Positions 34,511 through 44,117 of a stretch of 64,000 nucleotides of DNA are shown in pieces. The notes beneath the pieces are model-generated. The model did no database searches and was not told the DNA's origin. It worked only from the letters and a program-made list of their open reading frames with translations. The translations under genes and the position numbers were made by a program. Within the stretch, counting starts at the first letter, position 1, and each line of letters starts with the position of its first letter. Source of the stretch: Mycolicibacterium porcinum (GTDB lineage: Bacteria > Actinomycetota > Actinomycetes > Mycobacteriales > Mycobacteriaceae); assembly GCA_002086835.1 (NCBI GenBank), contig MVIG01000004.1, positions 62,001-126,000 on the forward strand, read 5' to 3'.

Positions 34511-36415
34511 TCACGCAGTCAGGTCGTCGCCGCTGGCCTGTTCGAGCAGGCTGCGCCGGTAGGACTCCATCGCCACCAGGTCGCCGAAGAGAGCGTGATA
34601 TTCGTCTCCCTGCTCCACCGGCGACATGCGTTGCAGCTTGGACTTGACCTCGGCGATCTGGCGCCCCACCCACACTTCCTGCAGCCGGGCCAGCACGCCG
34701 CTGATGTAGCGCGGCAGCTGCTCGTCGTCCTCGACGTTGATGGCCTCCACGCCCAGTTCGTTGACCAGACTGGCCGCTGCCGGCGACGTGGTCTGTTCGC
34801 GGACCGCTTCGATCCACTGGGCCCCGGATTTGCCGGCCGCCATGCCGCCCGACGCCTCGATCGCCGAACGGACCGCGGCGTACCCGGGATGGGTGAAGCT
34901 CTCGACGGTCAGCGAGTCGAACACCGGCCCGGAGATCGCCGGGTACTGCAGAGCGGCCTTGAGCGCCTCGCGTTGCGGCCACAGGGTCGGATCCGCCGGG
35001 TCGGGGCGCGGCACGGGCGCGGCCGCCGGACGGGACTGTCGCCCGGCAGGCTGACGCCGGGAGTCCTTGCGACCGCCGCTGGCTTCCTCCCGGACGCGGC
35101 CGAGCACCTGCGCGACGTTGTCCCAGCCGACCCAGCCGGCCAACTGCCGGGCGTACTCGTCGCGCAGCGTCTGATCTTTGATCCGGGCCGCCATCGGCAC
35201 GCAGCGCCGCAGAGCGGCCACCCGGCCCTCCGCGCTGTCCAGATCGTGTTCGGCCAGTGCACTGCGAATCACGAACTCGAACAACGGAGTTCGGCGTGCC
35301 ACCAGGTCGCGTACAGCGCCGTCGCCGGAACGCAGCCGCAGATCGCACGGGTCCATACCGTCGGGCGCAACCGCCACGAACGACTGACCGGACAGGTTCT
35401 GCTCGCCCTCGAACGCTTTCACCGCGGCGGCCTGGCCGGCCGCATCGCCGTCGAACACGTAGATCAGCTCGCCGCGGAAGAAGTTGTCGTCCATCATCAG
35501 TCGGCGCAGCATCGACAGGTGCTGTTCACCGAACGCGGTGCCGCACGAGGCCACCGCGGTGGTCACCCCGGCCAGGTGCATGGCCATCACGTCGGTGTAG
35601 CCCTCGACGACGACGGCCTGGTGCCCCTTGGCGATGTCCCGCTTGGCACGGTCCAGCCCGAACAACACCTGCGACTTCTTGTAGAGCACGGTCTCGGGGG
35701 TGTTGACGTACTTGGCCTGATTCTGGTCGTCGTCGAACAGCCTGCGCGCGCCGAAGCCGATGGTCTCGCCCGAGGACACCCGGATCGGCCACAGCAGGCG
35801 GCGATGGAACCGGTCCATCGGCCCACGCTTGCCCTCTCGGCTCAGCCCGGCCGCTTCCAGCTCCTTGAACTCAAAACCTTTGCGCAGCAGGTGCTTTGTC
35901 AGCGTGTCCCATCCAGACGGCGCGAATCCGCACCCGAACTGGGCGGCCGCGGCGGCGTCGAAGTTACGCTCGGTCAGGTACTTGCGCGCCTCCGCCGCCT
36001 CGTCGGAGGTCAGCGCCTCGGCGTAGAACTCCTGAGCGGCGGCGTTGGCGGCCAGCAACCGGCTCCGGCTGCCCCGGTCGCGCTGGACATTGGTCGTCGA
36101 CGAGCCCGTATAGGTGACGGTGTAGTTGACCCGGTCGGCCAGCAACTCGACCGCTTCGACGAAGCTGACATGTTCGATCTTCTGGATGAAGGCGTACACG
36201 TCGCCACCCTCACCACAGCCGAAGCAATGGAAGTGGCCGTGATTCGGCCGCACGTGAAACGACGGCGACTTCTCGTCGTGGAACGGGCACAGCCCCTTCA
36301 TCGAGTCGGCCCCGGCCCGCCTCAGCTGGACGTAGTCGCCGACGACATCCTCGATGCGGACTTTTTCACGAATGGCCGCGATATCGCGATCTGAAATCCG
36401 GCCGGCCACCGGCAT
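34511..36415 (-). CDS. dnaG: DNA primase DnaG
   Basis: This 634-residue primase has the N-terminal CHC2 zinc finger Cys43-x2-His46...Cys64-x2-Cys67 (CPFHDEKSPSF...CFGCGEGGD), the RNA polymerase core with the TOPRIM motifs VVEGYTDVMAMHLAG and VFDGDAAG, and a C-terminal region of the type that binds the replicative helicase. It makes RNA primers for lagging-strand synthesis. A Pro/Arg-rich linker (about residues 425-450) separates core and C-terminal domain. ATG 36415 is used. It lies downstream of dgt on the same strand, with a 52-bp gap, as in M. tuberculosis. Confidence 0.95.
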   Translation of the reverse strand: MPVAGRISDRDIAAIREKVRIEDVVGDYVQLRRAGADSMKGLCPFHDEKSPSFHVRPNHGHFHCFGCGEGGDVYAFIQKIEHVSFVEAVELLADRVNYTVTYTGSSTTNVQRDRGSRSRLLAANAAAQEFYAEALTSDEAAEARKYLTERNFDAAAAAQFGCGFAPSGWDTLTKHLLRKGFEFKELEAAGLSREGKRGPMDRFHRRLLWPIRVSSGETIGFGARRLFDDDQNQAKYVNTPETVLYKKSQVLFGLDRAKRDIAKGHQAVVVEGYTDVMAMHLAGVTTAVASCGTAFGEQHLSMLRRLMMDDNFFRGELIYVFDGDAAGQAAAVKAFEGEQNLSGQSFVAVAPDGMDPCDLRLRSGDGAVRDLVARRTPLFEFVIRSALAEHDLDSAEGRVAALRRCVPMAARIKDQTLRDEYARQLAGWVGWDNVAQVLGRVREEASGGRKDSRRQPAGRQSRPAAAPVPRPDPADPTLWPQREALKAALQYPAISGPVFDSLTVESFTHPGYAAVRSAIEASGGMAAGKSGAQWIEAVREQTTSPAAASLVNELGVEAINVEDDEQLPRYISGVLARLQEVWVGRQIAEVKSKLQRMSPVEQGDEYHALFGDLVAMESYRRSLLEQASGDDLTA

Positions 36416-36467
36416 AGTCTATGCGTGCCCGGCAGCGGCTCCGAACGGGTTTGCCGACACCGAGGAC

Positions 36468-37745
36468 CTAGTCGGCCATCGGCCGGGGCGAGCGCGCCTC
36501 GTGCACGCGTTCCAGCCGGCTCTCGGTGTAGGACGCGATCTGATCGACCACCACGCGCAACCGGGCTCCGTCGTCGGCGGCGAGATCGAACTCGGGCGCG
36601 AACTGCGGGTCCAGGCTTCCCGGGGCCTGCGCCCACAACGCCAGGGCAACCTCGTGGATGAGCGTGCGCTGATCCGCCTGGATCTGCAGGTGCCGGTGAT
36701 CGGACATGATGAACTGCAGCGCCAGCATCTTGAGCAGCACCACCTCGGCGCGCACCAGCGGCGGCACCGAGAGGTCGGCGGCGAACCGCCTCAGCGGCCC
36801 ATCACCGGCGACCGCCCGGGTCTGGGTGATCGCCGCGTTGGCGAACCGCCCGACGAGTTCACTGGTCAGGGTCTTCAGCGCGACCGAGGACGCCAGCGTC
36901 CCGTCATACTTCCCCACCGCGGCCACCACCGGCACGTGCGACAGCCGCTCGGCGGCAGCCAGCAGTTCGTCGTGGGTGACGGTCGGAAAATTCTTGGCAC
37001 CCAGATCCGCCAGCGACGAGGCGGCGTCGGGATCGCCGAGCACCCGTAGGTCGATGCGCCCGGAGATCACGCCGTCCTCGACATCGTGCACCGAGTAGGC
37101 GACGTCGTCGGCCCAGTCCATCACCTGGGCTTCCAGGCACGGCCGCTCGGCCGGCGCCCCGGCCCGGACCCATTCGGCGGCCTCGGCGTCGTCGTCGTAG
37201 AAGCCGTACTTCCTGCGCGTGCCGAAGCTGGGCCACGGATACTTGGCCACCGCGTCCAGCGCGGCCCTGGTGAGGTTGAGCCCGGCCGAACGCCCGTCGG
37301 CGTCAAGGACTTTGGGTTCCAGCCTGGTGAGGATCCGGAAATTCTGGGCATTGCCCTCGAACCCGCCGAAGGGTTTCGCGATCTCGTCGAGGGCGCGCTC
37401 ACCGTTGTGTCCGTACGGCGGATGCCCGATGTCGTGGGCCAGGCCGGCCAGATCCACCAGGTCGGGATCGCAGCCGAGTCCGATCGCCATACCGCGGCCG
37501 ATCTGGGCCACCTCCAGCGAATGGGTGAGCCGGGTGCGCGGGGTGTCACCGTGCCGCGGCCCGACCACCTGGGTCTTGTCGGCAAGCCGCCGCAGTGCCG
37601 CGCTGTGCAACACGCGGGCCCGGTCCCTGGCGAAATCCGTCCGGTGCTCGGTGTCTGTCCCGGGCAGCGCAGCACCCTTCGCCGCTTCGACCACCAGACG
37701 TTGCCGGTCGAAGTCGTCATACCAGGACTGCGTATCCGCGTTCAC
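36468..37745 (-). CDS. dgt: Deoxyguanosinetriphosphate triphosphohydrolase-like protein
   Basis: This 425-residue HD-superfamily protein has the metal ligands in THSLEV and [16 protein letters not shown] and the N-terminal [23 protein letters not shown] motif of dGTPase-like proteins. It hydrolyses dNTPs to nucleosides and triphosphate and is thought to control nucleotide pools, fitting its place next to dnaG. The start is GTG 37745. It is divergent from the TPM-domain gene with about 60 bp between starts. Confidence 0.9.
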   Translation of the reverse strand: MNADTQSWYDDFDRQRLVVEAAKGAALPGTDTEHRTDFARDRARVLHSAALRRLADKTQVVGPRHGDTPRTRLTHSLEVAQIGRGMAIGLGCDPDLVDLAGLAHDIGHPPYGHNGERALDEIAKPFGGFEGNAQNFRILTRLEPKVLDADGRSAGLNLTRAALDAVAKYPWPSFGTRRKYGFYDDDAEAAEWVRAGAPAERPCLEAQVMDWADDVAYSVHDVEDGVISGRIDLRVLGDPDAASSLADLGAKNFPTVTHDELLAAAERLSHVPVVAAVGKYDGTLASSVALKTLTSELVGRFANAAITQTRAVAGDGPLRRFAADLSVPPLVRAEVVLLKMLALQFIMSDHRHLQIQADQRTLIHEVALALWAQAPGSLDPQFAPEFDLAADDGARLRVVVDQIASYTESRLERVHEARSPRPMAD

Positions 37746-37804
37746 CGACGCACAGTCTGCCAGGAAGCGACGCGCCGACGCCGCAGCGCATTAGATTGAC
37801 GGTC

Positions 37805-39823
37805 ATGCGTATCGCCCGTCTGCTGTCCATGCTGCTCGCGATCCTGATGACCGCACTCGTGGTCGCTCCCGGCGCCGCCGCCGAACCGCCGTTACGGCTG
37901 GCCACCCAACTCACCGACAACGCCGGGGTGCTCTCGGCCGCCCAGCGCGGCAACGTTCAACGCGCCATCGACCGGCTCTACGACGATCGCCACATCAAGC
38001 TATGGGTGGTCTTCACCGAGGATTTCGCCCGGCAGAACCCGGTCGGTTGGGCGCAGAACACCATGCAGCTGAGCGATTTCGGTGACGACGACGCACTCCT
38101 GGCGGTGGCGACCGTGGACCGGGCATTCGCCTTCCAGGTGCCCGACACCGTCACCAGTTCGGCCCGCGCCGACGACATTCGGCGTAACAGCGTCACCCCG
38201 GCCCTGCGCCGGGACGACTGGGCCGGGGCTGCGATCGCCGCGGCCAACGGGCTGAACTCCGAACCCGAAACTCCGGCCGCACCCGGCGTGTCGTGGCCCG
38301 GCATGCTGATCGCCCTGGGCGTGGTGGTGGTGCTGGCGGGCCTGCTGTGGTGGTGGTCGCGCAGGCGCCGGGCCAAGCGGCGCCACGCCGAGTTCGAGGC
38401 CGCCAAGCGCGTCGACCCGACCGACGCCAACGCACTGGCCTCGGTACCGCTGGAAGCACTCGACGAGCTGTCCCGCTCGATCGTGGTCGATGTCGACAAT
38501 GCCGTGCGCACCAGTGAGGCCGAGCTGGAACTGGCTGTGGAGGAGTTCGGCGCCAAGCGCACCGAGCCGTTCAGCGCGGCGCTGGCCAATGCGAAAACCG
38601 CGCTGGCCCAAGCCTTCACCGTGCGACAGACGCTCGATGACGATGTGCCAGAGACACCGCTGCAACAGCGTCAGCTGCTGACGCAGGTGGTGGTGTCGGC
38701 GGCCAGGGCCGACCGTGAGCTGGACGTCCAGAGCCAGGCCTTCGAGCAGTTGCGCGATCTGGTGATCAACGCCCCGAGCCGACTGGACACCATGACCCAG
38801 CAGATGGTCGATCTCACGGCCCGCATCGACCCGTCCCGACAGACCCTGGACAACCTGCACACCCAGTTCGACGCGAGCGCCCTGGCTTCCGTGGAGACCA
38901 ATGTGGACACCGCCAAGGAGCGGCTGGCCTTCGCCGACAGCAACATCACCACGGCCCGCGGCCTGATCTCGCGCCCGGCAACCGACCAGACCGCTCTGGT
39001 GGACGCCGTGCGTTCGGCCGAGTCCGCGCTGGACCAGGCCCGCACCCTGCTCGACGCCGTCGACAGCGCTGCCTCCGACATCAACCGGGCCCTCGCCGGT
39101 CTGCCAGCCGCCATCACAGACATCCAGGCCGGCATCGACCAGGCGAATTCCCTACTGGCCCAAGCCGGTACACCGCAGGCCGACAAACTGGGCGCCGCCC
39201 GTGACGCCGCCAAGAAGGCGGCCGACGAGGCGACGGCCAACGGCAAGGCCGACCCGCTGGGCACGTTCACCCGGCTGACCAAGGCCGACGCCGAACTCGA
39301 CCAACTGCTCGCCGGCGTCCACGAACAACAGGAGGCCGCCGAGCGGCTGGCCCGGGCGCTGGAGCAGGCGCTGTTCACCGCGCAGTCGCGGATCAAGGCG
39401 GTGTCGGACTTCATCGAGACGCGGCGCGGCAGCATCGGGCCGGAGGCCCGCACCCGGCTGGCCGAGGCACAGCGGCAGCTCCAGGCCGCCGAGGCCAAGC
39501 GGGCCCAGAATCCGAACGAGGCGGTGGCACACGCGAACGGGGCGTCGACGCTGGCCGCACAGGCACAGGGCCTGGCCAACGATGACGTCCGCGCAGCGCA
39601 GCGGTCCTACACCTCGCAGTACGGCGGCGGTGGCGGGTCCGACATGGGCGCGGTGCTGGGCGGCATCCTCATCGGCAACATCCTGCGCGGTGGTGGCGGC
39701 GGTTTCGGTGGTGGATACGGCGGAGGCTTCGGCGGTGGCCGCAGCATGGGCCGTCCGACGTCCTACGGCGGCTCGTCCCATTCGTCGGGCCGCAGCTACA
39801 GCGGCGGCGGCGGCCGCTTCTAA
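37805..39823 (+). CDS. TPM-domain protein with long coiled coil and Gly-rich tail
   Basis: This 672-residue protein has a signal peptide (about residues 1-27), an extracytoplasmic TPM/phosphatase-type domain (LTDNAGVLSAAQRGNV to about residue 150), one membrane helix (about 165-185), then a very long helical region (about 200-600) and a tail of Gly-rich repeats with Ser/Tyr (GGGYGGGFGGGRSMG...SYSGGGGRF). The homologue is M. tuberculosis Rv2345, from memory. Its role is unknown; it may be a structural envelope protein. ATG 37805 is chosen for the signal peptide. The stop interlocks with the convergent HxlR gene's stop. Confidence 0.8.
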   Translation: MRIARLLSMLLAILMTALVVAPGAAAEPPLRLATQLTDNAGVLSAAQRGNVQRAIDRLYDDRHIKLWVVFTEDFARQNPVGWAQNTMQLSDFGDDDALLAVATVDRAFAFQVPDTVTSSARADDIRRNSVTPALRRDDWAGAAIAAANGLNSEPETPAAPGVSWPGMLIALGVVVVLAGLLWWWSRRRRAKRRHAEFEAAKRVDPTDANALASVPLEALDELSRSIVVDVDNAVRTSEAELELAVEEFGAKRTEPFSAALANAKTALAQAFTVRQTLDDDVPETPLQQRQLLTQVVVSAARADRELDVQSQAFEQLRDLVINAPSRLDTMTQQMVDLTARIDPSRQTLDNLHTQFDASALASVETNVDTAKERLAFADSNITTARGLISRPATDQTALVDAVRSAESALDQARTLLDAVDSAASDINRALAGLPAAITDIQAGIDQANSLLAQAGTPQADKLGAARDAAKKAADEATANGKADPLGTFTRLTKADAELDQLLAGVHEQQEAAERLARALEQALFTAQSRIKAVSDFIETRRGSIGPEARTRLAEAQRQLQAAEAKRAQNPNEAVAHANGASTLAAQAQGLANDDVRAAQRSYTSQYGGGGGSDMGAVLGGILIGNILRGGGGGFGGGYGGGFGGGRSMGRPTSYGGSSHSSGRSYSGGGGRF

Positions 39824-40269
39824 GCGGTTCGCTCCTCAAGGCTGACCTGCCCGCGCGGCACCGCCGTGCCGTCCTTTCGCTGGAATCCGATGCCGACGGG
39901 TTCCCCGGTGCCCGTTTCGATGAACCGGTACTGACTGCTGTCCGGACGGGCCCGATGAACGTGGCCCCACTGTCCGAGCGCGGCAAGCACCGAGACCAGT
40001 TCATGCCCCGCATCGGTGAGCACGTAGCGGCTGCGCGTCCGGTCACCGGGCTCCTGATAGTCGACAACGTGCAGGACGCCGGCCTCGACCAGTTCGGACA
40101 GCCGGGCACTCAGTACATCGGAGGCCACACCGAGCCGCTGGCGGAACTCCGAGAACCGTGACCGGCCCAGCAGTGCCTCGCGGATGATCAAGATCGCCCA
40201 TCGCTGACCGAGCACCGACATGGTGCGGGCAATCGGGCAGGCATCGTCGGACCACGAATCAGTGCGCAT
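39820..40269 (-). CDS. HxlR-family transcription regulator
   Basis: This 149-residue winged-helix protein has the HxlR pattern CPIARTMSVLGQRWAILIIREALLGRSRFSEF with the N-terminal Cys that often senses oxidation or aldehydes, the recognition helix RQRLGVASDVLSARLSELVEAG, and the wing. It is divergent from the SDR-ADH operon and a palindrome lies between the two promoters, so it probably senses a reactive carbonyl or oxidant and controls that operon and itself. ATG 40269 is used; an upstream in-frame start would run into its own promoter. Confidence 0.85.
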   Translation of the reverse strand: MRTDSWSDDACPIARTMSVLGQRWAILIIREALLGRSRFSEFRQRLGVASDVLSARLSELVEAGVLHVVDYQEPGDRTRSRYVLTDAGHELVSVLAALGQWGHVHRARPDSSQYRFIETGTGEPVGIGFQRKDGTAVPRGQVSLEERTA

Positions 40270-40275
40270 ACTCAC

Positions 40276-40317
40276 ATCATAGCTGGGTTGGCAAACCAAA
40301 CTCAGCCCTGCTAGCTT
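40276..40317. promoter_or_regulatory. Divergent hxlR/SDR promoters with shared palindrome
   Basis: TTGG-CAAA-CCAA at 40288-40299 is a short inverted repeat. On the plus strand TTGGCA (40288-40293) and TAGCTT (40312-40317), 18 bp apart, fit a SigA-like promoter for the SDR gene; on the minus strand TATGAT (complement of 40276-40281) is a good -10 for hxlR. The repeat therefore overlaps the SDR -35 and the hxlR spacer, where a repressor would block both. Confidence 0.5.
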
Positions 40318-40368
40318 GGCCTCAGCGGGCCAGGCTCGTTGCCGGCCTCGAACTCGAAGGAGAACGAC

Positions 40369-41058
40369 ATGTCCGAAACGGTCGGTGGGACGCGGGTGGC
40401 GGGTGCGGTGGCGTTGGTGACCGGCGGCCAGCGCGGCCTGGGCAAGTCGGTCATCGATGAGCTGCTGGCCCGCGGCGCCGCCAAGGTGTACTCGACGAGC
40501 CGGCGTCCCGACACCGCGACCGACCCACGCGTGGTTGTCGTGCAGGCCGACGTCACCAACGACGACGACGTCGCCCGGCTGGCCGAGATCGCGGCCGACG
40601 CCACCATCGTCGTCAACAACGCGGGCGTACTCGGCGGCCAGTCACTGGTGGCCGACGACCTCGACGAAATCCGGTCGGTGCTGGAGACCAACCTGTTCGG
40701 CGCCCTGCGGGTGACCAAAGCTTTCGCGCCGCTCCTGGCCGGCCGCGACAGCGCCATCGTCAACATCGCATCGGTGCTGTCCTGGCTGCCCGGCTACGGC
40801 GCCTACGGCGTCTCGAAAGCCGCCCTGTGGTCGGCGAACAACTCGCTGCGGCTGGAACTTCGGGAGCAGGGCACCGACGTGATCGGCGTGTACCTCGGGT
40901 ACACCGACACCTCGATGACCGCCGATCTCGACGTTCCCAAGAACGATCCGGCCGACGTCGCCCGGCAGATCGTCGACGGGATCATCTCCGGGACACCGGA
41001 AGTGCTCGCCGACGAATTGACCCGTCAGGTCCACGCACCTCTGTTCCAGGCCTCGTAG
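40369..41058 (+). CDS. Short-chain dehydrogenase/reductase
   Basis: This 229-residue protein is a classical SDR: cofactor motif TGGQRGLG (residues 17-24), NNAG (about 85-88), and the catalytic Ser in NIASVLSW with YGVSK (Tyr-x-x-x-Lys) near residue 146. It reduces or oxidises a carbonyl with NAD(P). GAAGGAG precedes ATG 40369 at an ideal distance. It is the first gene of a three-gene operon under the divergent HxlR regulator, which suggests aldehyde or quinone detoxification. Confidence 0.87.
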   Translation: MSETVGGTRVAGAVALVTGGQRGLGKSVIDELLARGAAKVYSTSRRPDTATDPRVVVVQADVTNDDDVARLAEIAADATIVVNNAGVLGGQSLVADDLDEIRSVLETNLFGALRVTKAFAPLLAGRDSAIVNIASVLSWLPGYGAYGVSKAALWSANNSLRLELREQGTDVIGVYLGYTDTSMTADLDVPKNDPADVARQIVDGIISGTPEVLADELTRQVHAPLFQAS

Positions 41059-41071
41059 GAAGACCACCGCC

Positions 41072-42094
41072 ATGTCGACATATCGCGCCTATCAGGTCAC
41101 CGGCCAACAGCAGTTCGAACTCGTCGAACGCGAAGTGGTTCCACCGGGATACGGCCAGGTCCGTATCCGGGTCAACGCCTGCGGTGTGTGCCACAGCGAC
41201 TTCCTCGCGGTCGAGGGTCAGCGCCCCGACCCACAACAGCCGGTGGTGCCTGGCCACGAGATCGTCGGGACCGTGGACGCCGTCGGCGACGGAGTCACCG
41301 CATGGGCCGTCGGGGACCGGGTCGGTCTGGGATTCCTCGGCGGACAGTGCAACGAGTGTCAGTACTGTCGCCGAGGCGATTTCGTCAACTGCACCGATCA
41401 GCCGCTTCCCGGCACCAACACGGACGGCGGCTACGCCGAAATGGTCTACGCGCGTGCCACCGGACTGGTTCGGGTGCCCGATGAGCTCCAGGCCATCACC
41501 GCCGCTCCCCTGTTGTGTGCCGGTGTGACGGTCTTCAACGCGCTGCACGCGACGGCCGCGCCGCACGGAGCGCTGATCGGTGTGCAGGGTTTGGGCGGGC
41601 TGGGGCATCTGGGCGTCCAGTACGCCAAGAAGCTCGGCTATCAGGTCGCTGCGATCGCCCGCGGCTCGGACAAAGCCCGCCTGGCAACGACTCTGGGGGC
41701 CGATCACTACATCGACAGCGCCGCGACCGATCCGGGCGAGGCGCTCACCGCGCTCGGCGGGGCCGCTGCGGTCGTCGCGACGGCCGCCAGTGGCGCTTCG
41801 ATGAGCCCGCTCGTCGCGGGGCTCGCGCCACGCGGCCAACTCATAGTCGTCGGTGCCGCACCGGATCCCATCGAGGTGGACACCGCCACCCTGATCTTCG
41901 GAGGGCGCAGCATCATCGGCAGCCTCACCGGATCGGCCGTCGAGAACGAGGACAATCTGGCATTCAGCGTGTCGGCCGGGATCGCACCCATGGTCGAGGT
42001 GATGCCTTTCGAGGACGCCCCGAAGGCCTACGCGCACATGATGTCCGGCCGGGCCCGCTTCCGCGTGGTCCTCGACATGGCGACAGCGCGATGA
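41072..42094 (+). CDS. Zinc-dependent alcohol dehydrogenase
   Basis: This 340-residue medium-chain dehydrogenase has the catalytic zinc ligands CGVCHSD and GHE, the structural zinc cluster CNECQYCRRGDFVNC, and the Rossmann motif GLGGLG. It resembles AdhA/AdhP-type aldehyde reductases that act on methylglyoxal-like or alcohol substrates. It follows the SDR gene by 13 bp and overlaps the DUF302 gene (ATGA), so the three are one operon. Substrate specificity cannot be read from sequence. Confidence 0.9.
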   Translation: MSTYRAYQVTGQQQFELVEREVVPPGYGQVRIRVNACGVCHSDFLAVEGQRPDPQQPVVPGHEIVGTVDAVGDGVTAWAVGDRVGLGFLGGQCNECQYCRRGDFVNCTDQPLPGTNTDGGYAEMVYARATGLVRVPDELQAITAAPLLCAGVTVFNALHATAAPHGALIGVQGLGGLGHLGVQYAKKLGYQVAAIARGSDKARLATTLGADHYIDSAATDPGEALTALGGAAAVVATAASGASMSPLVAGLAPRGQLIVVGAAPDPIEVDTATLIFGGRSIIGSLTGSAVENEDNLAFSVSAGIAPMVEVMPFEDAPKAYAHMMSGRARFRVVLDMATAR

Positions 42095-42597
42095 CGCGGA
42101 ACAGCGGCGTCGTCGACCACCCGAACCGTCGGCTTCTGGTGGCCCTGCCCGACAGCTTCGAGCGGGCACGTGAACGGTACGAAGCCCTGGTTCCGGTCGC
42201 CGATCTCACTGCGTTCGCATCCTTGCCGACCTGGGACGAGGTGGTTGCCGAGGCGAAGAACCAAGCCCCACACGGCTTCCTGCGGTACTTCTCCGTCGAC
42301 GTCACGCCGACGATGGCGCAGTCCGGCTCGGCCTGGCGAGCCACGGAGTACCTGATGGGCAATCACACCATCGCCGAACGCATGTACCGTCACGACCCGG
42401 CCGTCATGCTGCACGCCCCGCTGCGCACGCTGCTCTACGACGGGCCGCAGGAAACGGTGCTGGCCGTCGATCAGCCGAGCCTGCTGTTCGCCAGCTACGG
42501 CCACCCCGAGATCGCAACCGTCGGGCTCGAACTCGACGGTCTGCTGGCGACGCTGATCGACCTGCTCGGCGGTGACGTCCCGGCCCAACTGCAGTAG
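42091..42597 (+). CDS. DUF302-domain protein
   Basis: This 168-residue cytoplasmic protein contains a DUF302-type domain: the middle GNHTIAERMYRHDPAVMLHAPLRTLLYDG and final DQPSLLFASYGHPEIATVGLELDGLLATL match the pattern of that family, which folds as a small beta-sandwich of unknown function. It has no signal peptide or membrane segment. The start codon overlaps the dehydrogenase stop (ATGA), so it is translated with the redox operon. It may bind the same substrate class, but that is a guess. Confidence 0.7.
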   Translation: MTRNSGVVDHPNRRLLVALPDSFERARERYEALVPVADLTAFASLPTWDEVVAEAKNQAPHGFLRYFSVDVTPTMAQSGSAWRATEYLMGNHTIAERMYRHDPAVMLHAPLRTLLYDGPQETVLAVDQPSLLFASYGHPEIATVGLELDGLLATLIDLLGGDVPAQLQ

Positions 42598-42618
42598 TTC
42601 CCCGCGCGAACGGGAGAC

Positions 42619-44004
42619 TTATGCGCCCTTGAGCCGCACCGCGAGGTAGTCCGACACCTTGTCCAGGGCGATGCGCTCCTGGGTCATGGCATCGCGCTCG
42701 CGGATGGTGACCGCGTTGTCCTCCAGCGTGTCGAAATCGACTGTCACGCAATACGGCGTGCCGATCTCGTCCTGGCGGCGGTAGCGGCGGCCGATCGCAC
42801 CGGCGTCGTCGAACTCGACGTTCCAGTTCTTGCGGAGCTCGGCGGCCAGGTCGCGGGCCTTCGGCGACAGGTCGGCGTTGCGCGACAACGGCAGCACCGC
42901 GGCCTTGACCGGAGCCAGGCGCGGATCGAGCTTGAGCACAGTGCGCTTGTCCACCCCGCCCTTGGCGTTGGGAGCCTCGTCCTCGGTGTAGGAGTCGACC
43001 AGGAACGCCATCAGCGAACGGGTCAGGCCGGCTGCCGGCTCGATCACGTACGGCACGTAGCGGGTGTCGGCACCCTGATCGTAGAAGGACAGGTCGACAC
43101 CGGAGTGCTGTGCGTGCGTGGACAGGTCGAAGTTGGTGCGGTTGGCGATGCCTTCCAGCTCACCCCACGGGTTGCCGGCGAAACCGAACTTGTACTCGAT
43201 GTCGACAGTGCCGTCGGAGTAGTGCGACAGCTTCTCCTTGGGGTGGTCGTACAGACGCAGGTTGTCCCGGTTGATACCGAGATCGACGTACCACTGCAGC
43301 CGGGTCTCGATCCAGTACTTGTGCCACTCGCCCGCGGTCGACGGCTCGACGAAGAACTCCATCTCCATCTGCTCGAACTCGCGGGTGCGGAAGATGAAGT
43401 TGCCCGGGGTGATCTCGTTGCGGAAGCTCTTGCCGATCTGGCCGATGCCGAACGGCGGCTTCTTGCGCGCGGTGGTGACCACGTTGGCGAAGTTGACGAA
43501 GATGCCCTGAGCGGTCTCGGGGCGGAGGTAGTGCAGACCGTCCTCCGATTCGATCGGGCCGAGGTAGGTCTTGAGCATCATGTTGAAGTCGCGCGGCTCG
43601 GTCCACTGGCCCTTGGTGCCGCAGTCGGGGCAGACGATCTCGTCCATCGGCACCGAGTCCGGGTCATCGAGACCCTTCTTGGCCGCGTAGGCCTCCTGCA
43701 TGTGGTCCTGCCGATGCCGCTTGTGGCAGTTCAGGCACTCCACCAGCGGATCGTTGAAGACGTCGACGTGACCGGAGGCCACCCACACCTGACGGGGCAG
43801 GATGATGGCACTGTCGAGGCCGACGACATCGTCGCGGCCGGTGACCATGGACTTCCACCACTGCCGCTTGATGTTCTCCTTGAGCTCGACACCGAGCGGC
43901 CCGTAATCCCATGCGGACTTGGTACCGCCGTAGATCTCTCCGGACTGGTAGACCAGGCCACGGCGTTTCGCCAGGTTCGCAACGGTGTCGATGATGGATG
44001 CCAC
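42619..44004 (-). CDS. glyS: Glycyl-tRNA synthetase (class II, dimeric type)
   Basis: This 461-residue enzyme charges tRNA-Gly. The N-terminus [26 protein letters not shown], motif 2 region [28 protein letters not shown] and the C-terminal anticodon-binding domain [19 protein letters not shown] identify the single-chain GlyRS type. A four-cysteine zinc site is visible in [12 protein letters not shown]...CPDCGTKG. Length fits. It is convergent with the DUF302 gene and divergent from smtB, as in M. tuberculosis (Rv2357c). Confidence 0.95.
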   Translation of the reverse strand: MASIIDTVANLAKRRGLVYQSGEIYGGTKSAWDYGPLGVELKENIKRQWWKSMVTGRDDVVGLDSAIILPRQVWVASGHVDVFNDPLVECLNCHKRHRQDHMQEAYAAKKGLDDPDSVPMDEIVCPDCGTKGQWTEPRDFNMMLKTYLGPIESEDGLHYLRPETAQGIFVNFANVVTTARKKPPFGIGQIGKSFRNEITPGNFIFRTREFEQMEMEFFVEPSTAGEWHKYWIETRLQWYVDLGINRDNLRLYDHPKEKLSHYSDGTVDIEYKFGFAGNPWGELEGIANRTNFDLSTHAQHSGVDLSFYDQGADTRYVPYVIEPAAGLTRSLMAFLVDSYTEDEAPNAKGGVDKRTVLKLDPRLAPVKAAVLPLSRNADLSPKARDLAAELRKNWNVEFDDAGAIGRRYRRQDEIGTPYCVTVDFDTLEDNAVTIRERDAMTQERIALDKVSDYLAVRLKGA

Positions 44005-44065
44005 GGTGCATCAGAGTAGCGACCAGCTCCCCGGCAGCGATAATCCGCCGTGGCCGCCGGGGCGG

Positions 44066-44117
44066 TTGACATGCGATATTGCGCATGTATTCTGACCCGT
44101 AATGGAAACGATTTCCA
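44066..44117 (+). promoter_or_regulatory. smtB-zur promoter, leaderless, with two nested palindromes
   Basis: TTGACA (44066-44071) and TATTCT (44088-44093), 16 bp apart, form a strong promoter only 8 bp before the smtB ATG, so transcription would start at or next to the start codon. ACATGCG (44069-44075) and CGCATGT (44082-44088) form an inverted repeat covering the spacer and part of both boxes, a fit for SmtB. A second palindrome TGGAAA-CGA-TTTCCA (44103-44117) covers the first codons and resembles a Zur-type box. Confidence 0.7.

Noticed and set aside
39600-39823. Gly-rich tail of the TPM protein as a PE_PGRS-type domain
   Set aside because: There is no PE domain; Gly-rich C-termini are common in TPM-domain proteins of this layout.
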